DNA from: Methylobacter tundripaludum SV96 | GTDB lineage: Bacteria > Pseudomonadota > Gammaproteobacteria > Methylococcales > Methylomonadaceae | DNA: 64,000 nt | Assembly: GCF_000190755.2 (NCBI RefSeq) | Contig: NZ_JH109153.1 | Span: 1,425,872 to 1,489,871 of the forward strand | Reading direction: 5' to 3' | Shown: positions 9,734-18,399 of the stretch, one piece after another | How the letters are laid out: every line of letters starts with the position of its first letter | How positions within the stretch are numbered: position 1 is the stretch's first letter | Position numbers and translations under genes: made by a program | The notes under the pieces: generated by a model | The model's input: the letters and a program-made list of their open reading frames with translations, nothing else | Database searches by the model: none | Told to the model about the DNA's origin: nothing

Positions 9734-11464
9734 ATGACCGCCCAAACAGAAAAACTCCCTGCGCTGACCCGCTTCGTCGCCTTTTATTCCTACAAAGGCG
9801 GCGTTGGGCGCACCTTGGCAATGGCTAATTGCGCACGAGCATTGGCGGCGCGCGGCAAAAAAGTGGTGCTGCTGGATTTTGACCTGGAAGCTCCTGGCTT
9901 GCTGCATTTCGACGTATTTAAACCCAAAAATGGAGCGAAAAGGCCTGCGGGATTTGCCGAATATCTGGAAGCTTGTTTGCAAGACGGCCCGCCGGATGAG
10001 CTGGATGGCTATATCCACGAATGTAAAGGAAAGAGCACGGATGAAGGTAAAACTTGGCTGATGCCCGCCGGACGCCACAAAGAGCCGGGCTATTTGGCTT
10101 TTCTGAATAACATGACCTGGAACGACTTTTACACGCAAAATGACGGCTATAAAATCCTCGAAAATCTGCGCGGTCATATCATTGAACGCTATGAGCCGGA
10201 TTATGTGTTCATCGATTCGCGCACCGGTCTTTCGGAAATCGGCGGTATCGCCACGCACCAATTAGCTGACATCGTGGTGCTGGTGTTTAATTTGAACGGG
10301 CAAAACCTGGAAGGCGCAAAACTCGTGTTCGATTCAATCCGCAAAGCGCCGCTACACCCCGCCGTCATTCTGGTTGCTTCGCCTGTCCCGGTCATGCCGA
10401 TGGACGAAGGTACGCCGTTTTATAAGAAAATGAAGAGCATCAAAAAGAATTTTTCCGGCGCTTATAATGCGGGGAAACCGCTGGTTATCCCTTATCATCC
10501 GCTATTAGCCTTCGATGACCGTCTACTCGTTGATGATGGCGACTTATTTAGTTCCGATGTGCCCTACCGCCGTATAGTGGGAAAGATCCAGGAAGTCGCG
10601 GCAGTTGATGCGGATTATTATTTGCAGCAAATGACCGAGCTGATGCGGCGAGGCGACTGGCAACAAGTACAGGGCATTGCCTTGAAAGGTTTGGCAAAAA
10701 ATCCGACGGATATTTATTTGTTGCTGAATTTGACGCTGGCTTATTGTTTTACAGGTATGTCGGAAAAGGCGATCACAACTATTGATGAACTATTGCGGTA
10801 TCATGCCGATACTGTCGAAATCGCCAAACAACAAATAGTTGCTCTGGCTCTGTACAACAAAGGCTTTGCATTGGGGCAATTGCAACGAAGCGAAGAAGCT
10901 ATCGCAACCTATAATGAGCTGCTGAGTCGATTCGGCGAATTTCAGACATTGGCTTTCCAAGAAGCAGTCGCCAACGCATTGCTCAACAAAGGCGCTACAT
11001 TGGGACAATTGCAACGGAGTGAAGAATCCATTGCCGCCTATGACGAACTGCTACGGCGATTTGGTGCGTCGTCGGAATCCATTTTACAGGAGCTAGTAAG
11101 TAATGCATTGAACGGCAAGGGCTTCGCTTTGCTGCTAAATGCCAAAAAAGTTCTCGGTAACCCTGAAATACAGAAAAGCCTGTTGCAAACCGCGTTGGCT
11201 CAATTCGAACAGGCGTCTGTTCATGCGGTGCAGGAAAATCGCGCGATGGTTCTCGGCAACCAAGGCTATGCGCTGTTTTTATTGGGGCGCACGGCGGAAA
11301 GCGAGCAAGTGCTGAAAGAGGCGCTGGCGCTAGGCGGACAAAAACTCTACGAAGCCGAACTGGCCGACAGCCGCATCGACCCGTTACCCGAAGACGAAGC
11401 GTTCCGTACCTTGCTCGACCGGCTGTGGAGTGAGGTCTGCGCACAGGCTGCTACAAAAGGGTGA
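9734..11464 (+). CDS. KGGVGR-type ParA/MinD-like ATPase with C-terminal TPR repeats
   Basis: A 576-residue protein. The N-terminal ~270 residues are a SIMIBI P-loop ATPase with the deviant Walker A KGGVGRT (21-27), followed by VVLLDFDLEAPGL and the switch segment VFIDSRTGLSE. The C-terminal ~290 residues contain tetratricopeptide-like repeats; two near-copies of KGFALGQLQRSEEAIATYNELL are visible. The KGGVGR variant differs from chromosome-partitioning ParA (KGGVGKT) and is known from multi-gene signalling and conflict systems in bacteria. It closes the three-gene operon with the nitrilase-like and winged-helix genes. The function is inferred. Confidence 0.75.
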   Translation: MTAQTEKLPALTRFVAFYSYKGGVGRTLAMANCARALAARGKKVVLLDFDLEAPGLLHFDVFKPKNGAKRPAGFAEYLEACLQDGPPDELDGYIHECKGKSTDEGKTWLMPAGRHKEPGYLAFLNNMTWNDFYTQNDGYKILENLRGHIIERYEPDYVFIDSRTGLSEIGGIATHQLADIVVLVFNLNGQNLEGAKLVFDSIRKAPLHPAVILVASPVPVMPMDEGTPFYKKMKSIKKNFSGAYNAGKPLVIPYHPLLAFDDRLLVDDGDLFSSDVPYRRIVGKIQEVAAVDADYYLQQMTELMRRGDWQQVQGIALKGLAKNPTDIYLLLNLTLAYCFTGMSEKAITTIDELLRYHADTVEIAKQQIVALALYNKGFALGQLQRSEEAIATYNELLSRFGEFQTLAFQEAVANALLNKGATLGQLQRSEESIAAYDELLRRFGASSESILQELVSNALNGKGFALLLNAKKVLGNPEIQKSLLQTALAQFEQASVHAVQENRAMVLGNQGYALFLLGRTAESEQVLKEALALGGQKLYEAELADSRIDPLPEDEAFRTLLDRLWSEVCAQAATKG

Positions 11465-11514
11465 AACATAGCCCAAAAGCAGGGTACAGGGCTTGCTCCT
11501 GAGTCATTCCAGCA

Positions 11515-12024
11515 TCAAGCCTTGTACAATTCACGCAAAGCGTCAATCGGATAGCAAGCGGCTATCGCACTCATTGGCATACGATTAAGATCATGGACGA
11601 TTTGCGGAATCATGTAGCTATGAACCCCGCCCGCATCCTCAATATGGTATTTATAATGTTGAGCTAAGTCATTCATCGAGCCCAACACGCTTTTGCTGTT
11701 GGTATTGGCAAAGCCGATTTCTGCGTATTCTTGCAGGATTTTATCGGTGGTTGTTGTATCAAAACCTTCTTCCGCCAGTATGCATTGCAAAAAATCTCTG
11801 AATAACCTATCGAGCTGGCAGAATTGCTCTTTTGGGACATCCGGTATCAGGAAGTTGAACAGGGTTTTATCGTTGACAAATAAAACGCAGCGGCTTTGGC
11901 CGATGATTATCAGGTTGGCATGCCATGAGCCTAATAATGAGGGTGTGGGGTCTGGCTGGACTAAAGCATCGTTTTTAAGCCCTATTTCTTTTTGGAGTTT
12001 TTTGGTGCAGCGGATTAGTTGCAT
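11515..12024 (-). CDS. DUF6933-like protein
   Basis: A 169-residue soluble protein that starts MQLIRCTKKL and contains WHANLIIIGQSRCVLFVND. This pattern resembles, from memory, the uncharacterised DUF6933 family, small proteins that open with a CTKKL motif. No catalytic residues are evident. It is convergent with the KGGVGR operon (51 bases between stops) and probably not part of it. Function unknown. Confidence 0.5.
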   Translation of the reverse strand: MQLIRCTKKLQKEIGLKNDALVQPDPTPSLLGSWHANLIIIGQSRCVLFVNDKTLFNFLIPDVPKEQFCQLDRLFRDFLQCILAEEGFDTTTTDKILQEYAEIGFANTNSKSVLGSMNDLAQHYKYHIEDAGGVHSYMIPQIVHDLNRMPMSAIAACYPIDALRELYKA

Positions 12025-12160
12025 TGATATTTTGTAAAGTATGTGTTGAGTAAAAAGTGCATCACAGCAATATACACTATCGCAGAACGAGGCAGGTAAG
12101 CCCTCGGCAAGTTTCGGCTTTGGTTACGCGCAAGGACTCGGTTTAAAACGCCCCAGTCAG

Positions 12161-13720
12161 TTAGGTTTTACGATACTCCGCCAAATTAACCCCATACTTT
12201 TTCAACTTGGTATAGACAGCCCGCGAAGTAATGCCCATATCTTCGGCTGTCTTTTTTACATCACCCTGATGCTGTTTTAGAGCGCTTTCAAGAAACGCCT
12301 GCTCAGCCTTGCCAAGCGCCTGTTCTTTAATGTCTTTCCATTGCTCGAGGTTAAGTGCTTTGACTGGAAGCGGCAAATCCAACTCGGTCATTTCGTTGCC
12401 GGTGGCAAATAAAATGCTGCGTTCAAGGATGTTTTCCAATTCACGAACGTTGCCCGGCCATGGATAAGCGCGGATTTTCTGCATGACTTCACGGCTGACC
12501 GATTCAACCGCTTTGTTATATTTCTTGCTCAGGCGCTGCACAATCAATTGCACCAGATAGGGCATGTCTTCCGGGCGTTCGGCCAGTGGCGGGATGCTTA
12601 ACCGAACCACGTTGATGCGGTAATACAGGTCATTGCGAAACAGGCCTTGCTTAACCAGCTCTTCAAGGTTGTTGTTGGTTGCGGAGATTATTCTCAGGTC
12701 AACCGACAAGGTTTGTTTGCCGCCGACTCTTTCCAGTTCGCCTTCCTGTAGTACTCGAAGCAACCGGGTTTGCGCTGCGGGGGACAGTGTGTCGACTTCA
12801 TCCAGAAACAAGGTTCCGCCTTCGGCCCGCTCAAAATAACCTTGATGCACTTCGATGGCGCCGGTAAACGCACCTTTTTCATGCCCGAACAACGCACTCT
12901 CGATCAGGCTTTCGGGAATTGCGCCGCAGTTGATCGGGATAAAGGGTTTGTTGCAGCGGTCGCTCATCGCATGTATAGCGCGGGCGATCAATTCCTTGCC
13001 GACGCCGGTTTGCCCCTGAATCAGCACTGTTGCCAATGTCGGCGCTATCACTTCGATGGCTTGCAATATTTTCTGCATGGTCGGCGATTTGGCAATAATC
13101 GCCGGAGGCTGGTGTTTTTTTGCAGGCTGTTTGCTTTGTTTGCGCCAGATTTGTTGCATGCTCTGTTCAATGCGCGAGTGCAGCTCGTTAATATCCTGCA
13201 TTTCCTTAACGGGTGTGGTGTCGGTGTATTCCATGCCCGGACGGTCTTTTGCCGCGTTCGGGTTGGTGTAGACGCAAACTTCGCACTTGCCGTCGTGGCG
13301 GGCGATGCTTTGCTTGATTTCCACTTTGGCGTAACCGAAATTTCTGGCTGCAATACCGCCAAAGACGCTGGACGTCATTCTGCATAATTCGGGAAAATTG
13401 GTGACCCGGTCGCCAAAGGGGCAGCAGCTGTTGGTAACGGTAATGCAATCGGGGTTGCTGGAGACCAGTGAAAATTTACCGCCGATGTTGTTTTTAAGGC
13501 CGAGGATCAGTTCGGTATAGCTTTCTTTATCGAGCAGTTCGCTTTTGTGGGTTTCTTCCCGATAGGTTTCTTCAAAAAAGCATCCGGCAGTTTTGGCGAT
13601 GTGTTCAATCAATTGCTCGCAGTGCTTTTGTCCTTGTTGTTCGCTGGCATGCATCAGCTCAAGGATGAAGGTTTGCAGAAAAAAAACAGGTGTTAAACCG
13701 GAAAGGGAGTTATTGTTCAT
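12161..13720 (-). CDS. Sigma-54-dependent activator with a Cys-rich sensor domain
   Basis: A 519-residue enhancer-binding protein. Residues 1-~165 form a sensor domain with conserved-looking cysteines (CCPFG at 99-103, C113, C146 and C149 in CEVCVY) resembling the MetOD1 output/sensor domain. The AAA+ domain has Walker A GQTGVGKE (236-243), an intact GAFTGA sigma-54 contact loop (283-288), Walker B LFLDEV and the arginine-finger region. The C-terminal Fis-type helix-turn-helix ends TSRAVYTKLKKYG. It is divergent from a gene with a strong -24/-12 promoter 130 bases away, its probable target. The cysteines could bind a metal or iron-sulfur cluster, making it redox- or metal-responsive; that is inference. 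Confidence 0.85.
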   Translation of the reverse strand: MNNNSLSGLTPVFFLQTFILELMHASEQQGQKHCEQLIEHIAKTAGCFFEETYREETHKSELLDKESYTELILGLKNNIGGKFSLVSSNPDCITVTNSCCPFGDRVTNFPELCRMTSSVFGGIAARNFGYAKVEIKQSIARHDGKCEVCVYTNPNAAKDRPGMEYTDTTPVKEMQDINELHSRIEQSMQQIWRKQSKQPAKKHQPPAIIAKSPTMQKILQAIEVIAPTLATVLIQGQTGVGKELIARAIHAMSDRCNKPFIPINCGAIPESLIESALFGHEKGAFTGAIEVHQGYFERAEGGTLFLDEVDTLSPAAQTRLLRVLQEGELERVGGKQTLSVDLRIISATNNNLEELVKQGLFRNDLYYRINVVRLSIPPLAERPEDMPYLVQLIVQRLSKKYNKAVESVSREVMQKIRAYPWPGNVRELENILERSILFATGNEMTELDLPLPVKALNLEQWKDIKEQALGKAEQAFLESALKQHQGDVKKTAEDMGITSRAVYTKLKKYGVNLAEYRKT

Positions 13721-13825
13721 GATGTTTTGTGAAGTAAATTTTCTCTAATTGAAGCACAGCTTCATTTATCTGGCAACGTTAAAAATCAAGTCCTTGTAAT
13801 TTAATAGAAAGATTGTTGATAATTG

Positions 13826-13842
13826 CTGGCACAACACTTGCT
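13826..13842 (+). promoter_or_regulatory. Sigma-54 (-24/-12) promoter
   Basis: The sequence CTGGCACAACACTTGCT matches the sigma-54 consensus (YTGGCAC, four to five variable bases, TTGCW) at every defining position with the required GG-to-GC spacing. Transcription would start near 13853, giving a ~22-base leader that includes the AGGAG Shine-Dalgarno before the ATG at 13875. The neighbouring sigma-54 activator gene, transcribed the other way, is the natural regulator. Confidence 0.85.
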
Positions 13843-13874
13843 ATTATTGAAGTGTAACTAACAATGAGGAGTCA

Positions 13875-14534
13875 ATGATGAGTCAAGATAAACCCCCTTT
13901 AGATCCGCATCCATTAAGCGAATATGTAGCTTGGGCCGGAAACCGCAACCGCGAACCGCTGTTAGGCGTTTTAAAAGAAAAGCTGCCTAAAGATCCGGCA
14001 AATGTGTTGGAACTCGCCAGCGGCAGCGGCATGCATATCAACTATTTTGCGCCGCACTTCGAGCATTTGCATTTTCATCCTTCCGATAAGGATCAAGAAG
14101 TTTTTGATAACATCAAGAAACTGTCAATCGATCACAAGAACGATAATATTGCCGACCCCGTTCATCTGGATTTAACCAATCCGGAAACCTGGTTTAATGC
14201 AGGCAAGCCGCATTCATTTGCGGCCATTTTCTGTATCAATATTTTCCAGGTAGCGCCTATTTCAATTGCCGACGGCATGATGAAATGCGCTTCGCATTTA
14301 CTGGATAATGATGGTTTTTTGCTGATTTACGGTCCGTTCCAGGTGGAAGGGACATTCACCACCGATTCCAATAAAGAGTTTCATCAGACATTGAGTTCTG
14401 CCGGGGTTTCGGAATGGGGCTTAAAAGATGTCGCAGACCTGAAAAAGGCGGCGGCAAACCATGGTTTGGAATTAAAAGAGCAGATCAATATGCCTGCCAA
14501 TAATTTCTCGCTGATATTTGGTAGAAAGGATTAA
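13875..14534 (+). CDS. DUF938 SAM-dependent methyltransferase-like protein
   Basis: A 219-residue class I methyltransferase-fold protein of the DUF938 family. The SAM-binding glycine motif appears as VLELASGSGMH, and the family signature EYVAWAGNRNREPLL is at the N-terminus. The substrate is unknown. The gene has two adjacent ATGs (13875 and 13878) after an AGGAG ribosome site and lies directly downstream of a sigma-54 promoter. It appears to head an operon running to 17858, although a heptamer-repeat tract separates it from the next gene. Confidence 0.85.
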   Translation: MMSQDKPPLDPHPLSEYVAWAGNRNREPLLGVLKEKLPKDPANVLELASGSGMHINYFAPHFEHLHFHPSDKDQEVFDNIKKLSIDHKNDNIADPVHLDLTNPETWFNAGKPHSFAAIFCINIFQVAPISIADGMMKCASHLLDNDGFLLIYGPFQVEGTFTTDSNKEFHQTLSSAGVSEWGLKDVADLKKAAANHGLELKEQINMPANNFSLIFGRKD

Positions 14535-14540
14535 AAACAG

Positions 14541-14651
14541 ACGAAGGGCGAAGGGCGAAGGGCGAAAAAAGCTTGCGTTTACGTTGAGGTGAATTTCAAT
14601 TTTTTAGCCTTTAGCCTTTAGCCTTTAGCCTTTAGCCTTTAGCCTTTAGCC
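14541..14651. repeat. Two short heptamer tandem arrays
   Basis: Between the methyltransferase and SDR genes lie about four copies of GGCGAAG (14541-14568) and, after a gap, seven copies of TTTAGCC (14603-14651). The second array is roughly the reverse complement of GGCTAAA, so the two can partly pair as an imperfect stem. Similar GAAGGGC-type heptamers occur at 62406 and 63564-63621. They could act as slipped-strand variable sequence or an attenuating hairpin within the operon. Confidence 0.8.
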
Positions 14652-14684
14652 CTTCTCAACGATGTTCAATTTAGGGAGCGAATC

Positions 14685-15419
14685 ATGGAGCAAAAATGTT
14701 CAGCCGTTATCATCGGCGTTGGCCCGGAGCAAGGCCTGGGTGCTACGCTTGCCAAATATTTTGCAGCAAAGGGTTTGCACGTTTACATAGCCGGTCGAAG
14801 TGAAGACAAGCTTCAACAGGTCGCGGTAAAAATCCGGCAAAAGGGCGGTTCAGTCAGCATAGTGATTGCCGATGCAACTATTGAGCGCGATGTGTCGCAT
14901 TTATTCAAAATAGCGCAGCTGGATGGTTATAGTATTGATATTGCAGCCTATAATGTAGACAGCAATATCCCGTCACCTTTATTGGAAACGGACGCGGAAA
15001 CCTTTACTGCGCTTTGGAAGCAGAATTGCCTGGGGGCCTTTTTGTTCGGCAAGGAAGCGGTTAATGCAATGAAGAATAAGCAAAAGGGAACGCTGTTTTT
15101 TACCGGGGCGACCGCGTCATTAAGGGCAAAGCCGCCGTTCACTGCATTTGCAGCGGCTAAAGCCGGATTAAGGGCGTTGGCGCAAGGCATGGCCAGGGAG
15201 TTTTCGCCGCAAGGCATCCATGTGGTGCATACCGTTATTGACGGAGTAATCGACGGCGAACGGGCAAGAAGCCAGTTCCCGGACTATGTTAAGGCTAAAG
15301 GAAAGGATGGCTTGTTACAGCTGGATGCCATCGCCGAAACCTATTGGGCCGTCCACAAACAACATCCCAGCGCATGGACTCATGAGCTGGATTTGAGGCC
15401 GTTTAAAGAACCGTTTTAG
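14685..15419 (+). CDS. SDR-fold protein lacking the catalytic tyrosine
   Basis: A 244-residue Rossmann-fold short-chain dehydrogenase/reductase-like protein. A variant glycine motif GVGPEQGLG occupies residues 11-19. Ser145 and Lys159 are at the expected catalytic positions, but the YxxxK tyrosine is Phe155 (FAAAK). This substitution is, as I recall, common in one uncharacterised SDR subfamily, so it may be a binding protein or use altered chemistry. A GGGAGCG ribosome site precedes the ATG. The next gene starts 8 bases after its stop. Confidence 0.8.
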   Translation: MEQKCSAVIIGVGPEQGLGATLAKYFAAKGLHVYIAGRSEDKLQQVAVKIRQKGGSVSIVIADATIERDVSHLFKIAQLDGYSIDIAAYNVDSNIPSPLLETDAETFTALWKQNCLGAFLFGKEAVNAMKNKQKGTLFFTGATASLRAKPPFTAFAAAKAGLRALAQGMAREFSPQGIHVVHTVIDGVIDGERARSQFPDYVKAKGKDGLLQLDAIAETYWAVHKQHPSAWTHELDLRPFKEPF

Positions 15420-15427
15420 GAGGCAGC

Positions 15428-16036
15428 ATGTCGAAAACCAAAAACTGGATTTTGCAGGGCAGTTACTTTGAAACCTGTAACTGCGAAACCGCCTGTCCTT
15501 GCGTATGGCTGCAACCGCCGACGCATGGCGATTGTAAACTGTTGGTGGCGTGGCATATTGAACAGGGGCATTTGGATGATCAATCGCTGGACGGTTTGAA
15601 TGTTGCGATGGCCTGTTACGCACCGGGACACATGAAAGACGGTAATTGGCAAGCGGCTTTATATGTTGACGAGCGCGCCGATGACAATCAATTCGATGCG
15701 ATCGTGCAGCTCTTTAGCGGTCAACAAGGCGGCCACCCGGCCATTTTGATGAGCTTTGTCAGTGAAGTTTTGGGCGTGAAAAAAGTAAAAATCGACTATC
15801 AGGAGCAGGGCGACAGTCGGTGTGTGATTATTCCCGGCATAGCCCAAGCCGATATTGAAAGTATTCAGGGCATAACAGGCGGACAAGCAACCCTTAACAA
15901 TCCGCCGTTGTGTGTGGTAACAAGTCATCCCACGGTGGTTGCCAAATCAAAAAATTACCAGTACCAGGATTACGATAAAAACTGGCAGTTTTCTGAGCGC
16001 AACGGTTATTTCTCCGCATTTGTTTATCAGCCGTAA
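15428..16036 (+). CDS. DUF1326 protein
   Basis: A 202-residue protein of the uncharacterised DUF1326 family, recognised by the N-terminal GSYFETCNCETACPCVW segment with its closely spaced cysteines (a likely metal site) and a following CKLLVAWHI strand. The AGGAGG ribosome site overlaps the end of the SDR gene. Its stop overlaps the start of the DUF2182 membrane gene (TAATG). DUF1326 and DUF2182 are commonly paired, which suggests a joint membrane-associated function, perhaps metal handling; that function is inferred. Confidence 0.85.
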   Translation: MSKTKNWILQGSYFETCNCETACPCVWLQPPTHGDCKLLVAWHIEQGHLDDQSLDGLNVAMACYAPGHMKDGNWQAALYVDERADDNQFDAIVQLFSGQQGGHPAILMSFVSEVLGVKKVKIDYQEQGDSRCVIIPGIAQADIESIQGITGGQATLNNPPLCVVTSHPTVVAKSKNYQYQDYDKNWQFSERNGYFSAFVYQP

Positions 16037-16791
16037 TGGGCTGGTTTAAAACGCAGACGTCAATTTTGGCCATTGTGCTGGCATGGGTTTTTACTGCCTG
16101 GGGTTATCTGTTTTATCAACATAATCAAATGATATCCCAACCGATGTCGAGTATGTGGATGCCTCCTTCCGAACCATTGGCTTGGCGCTTTATCGACTTC
16201 GCTTTGGTTTATTTTATGTGGGCGGTGATGATGGCGGCAATGATGCTGCCTTCCGCCATCCCCATGATTTTGGCGTTTGTTCGTGTCTGTCGGCAACAAA
16301 ATAAAGCGACTTATAAATTGACTTACCTGTTTACTTCGGCCTATCTGGGAATATGGCTGTTATTCAGTGGCGCGTTAACGCTGCTGCAATGGCAAATGTA
16401 TGGCTTGGCCTGGTTGTCGCCGATGATGGATAATCAAAATTCAATATCGGCTGCCGGTATTTTGTTTTTGGCAGGTTTTTACCAGTTTATGCCGATAAAA
16501 AATGCCTGTTTGACTCATTGTAAAACCCCGATGGGCTTTTTATTAAACGAATGGCAGGATGGCGGCGCAGGCGCATTTAATATGGGTCTGAAACATGGTG
16601 CATACTGCGTAGGCTGTTGCTGGGCACAAATGCTGATCATGTTTGTCGTGGGCGTGATGAACCTGCTGGGAATGGCTTTGATAACCTTGTTGGTTATAGC
16701 GGAGAAGTCCATACCTCTTCAGTCACAGCTCATTTGCAAAGCGGTAGGCGCCGCTTTTGTTGCGTGGGGAGTTGCCCTGTTAATCGCTTAA
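16036..16791 (+). CDS. DUF2182 membrane protein
   Basis: A 251-residue integral membrane protein with about six to seven hydrophobic segments. Family landmarks include MWAVMMAAMMLPSAIP near residue 60 and a cysteine/histidine-rich segment GLKHGAYCVGCCWAQM near residue 190 that could bind a metal. It starts within the stop codon of the DUF1326 partner. It is followed after 50 bases by an L,D-transpeptidase gene. The biochemical role is not known. Confidence 0.85.
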   Translation: MGWFKTQTSILAIVLAWVFTAWGYLFYQHNQMISQPMSSMWMPPSEPLAWRFIDFALVYFMWAVMMAAMMLPSAIPMILAFVRVCRQQNKATYKLTYLFTSAYLGIWLLFSGALTLLQWQMYGLAWLSPMMDNQNSISAAGILFLAGFYQFMPIKNACLTHCKTPMGFLLNEWQDGGAGAFNMGLKHGAYCVGCCWAQMLIMFVVGVMNLLGMALITLLVIAEKSIPLQSQLICKAVGAAFVAWGVALLIA

Positions 16792-16841
16792 AGATTACCC
16801 ACCACTAAATTCCTGTTAATAAACCCGAGAAAATTACCGTA

Positions 16842-17858
16842 ATGAAAGTTCGCTCTCTATTTGCTTGTTCGATTTTATTGTCCGCTATCGGCGGTATTGC
16901 CAATGCCACGACCTATACCTTGCCGGAAAACAGCAATGATAGCGTAATCACTCAATTCCATGACGATGTGCCTTTAACGCGTGTGGAACAAAACGAGACT
17001 TTGCCGGATGTGGCGAGGCGATTTCTTCTGGGACAAACGGAAATAGTGCGCTTGAATCCCGACGTTGATCGTTGGCAAGTCAAAAAAGACGAGATTGTGC
17101 GTTTATCCAACAGACGTATTTTACCGGATACGCCCCACGAAGGGATTACCCTGAATATCGCCGAATACCGGATGTATTATTATCCGCCGACTCAAAAAGG
17201 GGTTGCGCCGCAGGTCATGTCTTACGCGCATGGCATAGGGAGGCAAGATTGGAAAACGCCTTTGGGTAAAACCAGCATTGTGCAGAAAGTCAAAGACCCT
17301 GCATGGCATCCGCCGGAATCAATCAGGCGCGAACATGCGGCGAATGGCGATCCGCTGCCGGCTGTGGTTCAACCGGGTCCCCATAATCCGCTGGGAGCCT
17401 ATATGCTGCATCTGGCCGTTCCCGGCGGCTATCTGATACACGGCACCGATATTGACAAGATCTACGGCATCGGTATGCAGATAACCCATGGTTGCGTGCG
17501 GATGTATCCTGAAGATATTGAGGCCTTGTATAACTCGGTCCCGGTAGGAACGCCGGTGTATATGGTCAAACAACCCATCAAAGTGGGATGGTTGGACAAT
17601 ACGCTTTACATCGAAGCGCATCCCGATTTGGAGGGTGAGGAAACAACGCTGGAGCAGAAATTGGATGTTGCGTTGAAGCTTATTCAAAAAGCCGATAGTC
17701 AAAATATGCCCGAGTTTGACCGGGGAGTATTAAAACAGGCTCTTACAGTTTTAGATGGGAATCCAGTGGCGCTTTATCAAAGATTGCCTCAAAAAGCGTT
17801 GCCGGTATCGGTACCGACAGGTCATGGTTCTAAGGGCGGGTATTATCATGGCGTTTAA
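16842..17858 (+). CDS. L,D-transpeptidase (YkuD/ErfK family)
   Basis: A 338-residue periplasmic protein. A Sec signal peptide covers residues 1-22 (cleavage after IANA). A LysM-like region follows (LTRVEQNETLPDVARRF), then the YkuD catalytic domain with the active-site motif HGCVRM near residue 215 and the upstream His in YLIHGTD. Such enzymes form 3-3 crosslinks in peptidoglycan or attach lipoproteins to it. The C-terminal ~90 residues are an extension with helices, ending in a glycine-rich tail. It is the last gene of the sigma-54-headed run. Confidence 0.9.
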   Translation: MKVRSLFACSILLSAIGGIANATTYTLPENSNDSVITQFHDDVPLTRVEQNETLPDVARRFLLGQTEIVRLNPDVDRWQVKKDEIVRLSNRRILPDTPHEGITLNIAEYRMYYYPPTQKGVAPQVMSYAHGIGRQDWKTPLGKTSIVQKVKDPAWHPPESIRREHAANGDPLPAVVQPGPHNPLGAYMLHLAVPGGYLIHGTDIDKIYGIGMQITHGCVRMYPEDIEALYNSVPVGTPVYMVKQPIKVGWLDNTLYIEAHPDLEGEETTLEQKLDVALKLIQKADSQNMPEFDRGVLKQALTVLDGNPVALYQRLPQKALPVSVPTGHGSKGGYYHGV

Positions 17859-17887
17859 AACAGCTGCACGTATAAATTAGAAAAGCG

Positions 17888-18077
17888 TTGTCCACGAAAA
17901 GCACGAAAGGCACGAAAGGCACGAAAAAACGCAGAGTCGTTATCTCCAGACTTACTGTGTAATGCCAAGTTATTCACATTGATTACGCTCAGGGCCGGCA
18001 CCTGACCGGATGCTGGTATCAATGCCAGTGTTCCCCTGCCTTATTTTTTTCGTGCCTTTCGTGTCTTTCGTGGACAG
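17888..18077. repeat. Palindromic intergenic element, CCACGAAAG family
   Basis: A ~190-bp stretch bounded by inverted arms: TTGTCCACGAAAAGCACGAAA at the left and its approximate complement (TTTCGTGTCTTTCGTGGACA) at the right. The arms contain short tandem CACGAAAGG units. The same arms flank 44909-45338, and related CCACGAAG arms occur at 43149, 43391, 49699 and 56752. It lies between convergent genes and could also act as a bidirectional terminator. Confidence 0.75.
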
Positions 18078-18086
18078 TGGGTAACT

Positions 18087-18398
18087 TCAGTTAATAATGT
18101 GCTCCTGAGCATCTTCATTGCCCAGATTATCCACCCAGCTGATGGTGATTTTATCGCCGGGATTGCCACCTTTCAGCGTAAAAGCAAAGTAGGGGTCTTT
18201 GGAAATATTGGCGCCTGTGTTGCCGGTAATAATCACGTTTTTGTTATGTTCTACCGTTAGTTCCTGAATAAAATGCGCCGGGATGAGTGCGTTGGTTTTG
18301 CTGTCGCGATTACGGCCGTGTTCCATCGGGTGGGCTATCAGCATCCTGATTTGCGTCTTGCCGTCGATGCGTTTGGTGCGTATTTTGATACTCGACAT
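18087..18398 (-). CDS. soxZ: Thiosulfate-oxidation carrier subunit SoxZ
   Basis: A 103-residue immunoglobulin-like protein matching SoxZ: IKIRTKRIDGKTQIRMLIAHPME at the N-terminus, IPAHFIQELTV in the middle and the SWVDNLGN segment near the end. SoxZ pairs with SoxY to form the periplasmic carrier to which sulfur intermediates are bound. It starts one base after the soxY stop. No soxA, soxB or soxX is present in the window, so this may be an isolated SoxYZ used in sulfur transfer rather than a full Sox pathway. Confidence 0.9.
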   Translation of the reverse strand: MSSIKIRTKRIDGKTQIRMLIAHPMEHGRNRDSKTNALIPAHFIQELTVEHNKNVIITGNTGANISKDPYFAFTLKGGNPGDKITISWVDNLGNEDAQEHIIN

Positions 18399-18399
18399 G

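Noticed and set aside
11465-12160. DUF6933-like gene as fourth member of the KGGVGR operon
   Set aside because: It is on the opposite strand and convergent, with no shared promoter.
14541-14651. Short CRISPR-like array
   Set aside because: The units are direct 7-base tandems with no spacers and there are no cas genes nearby.
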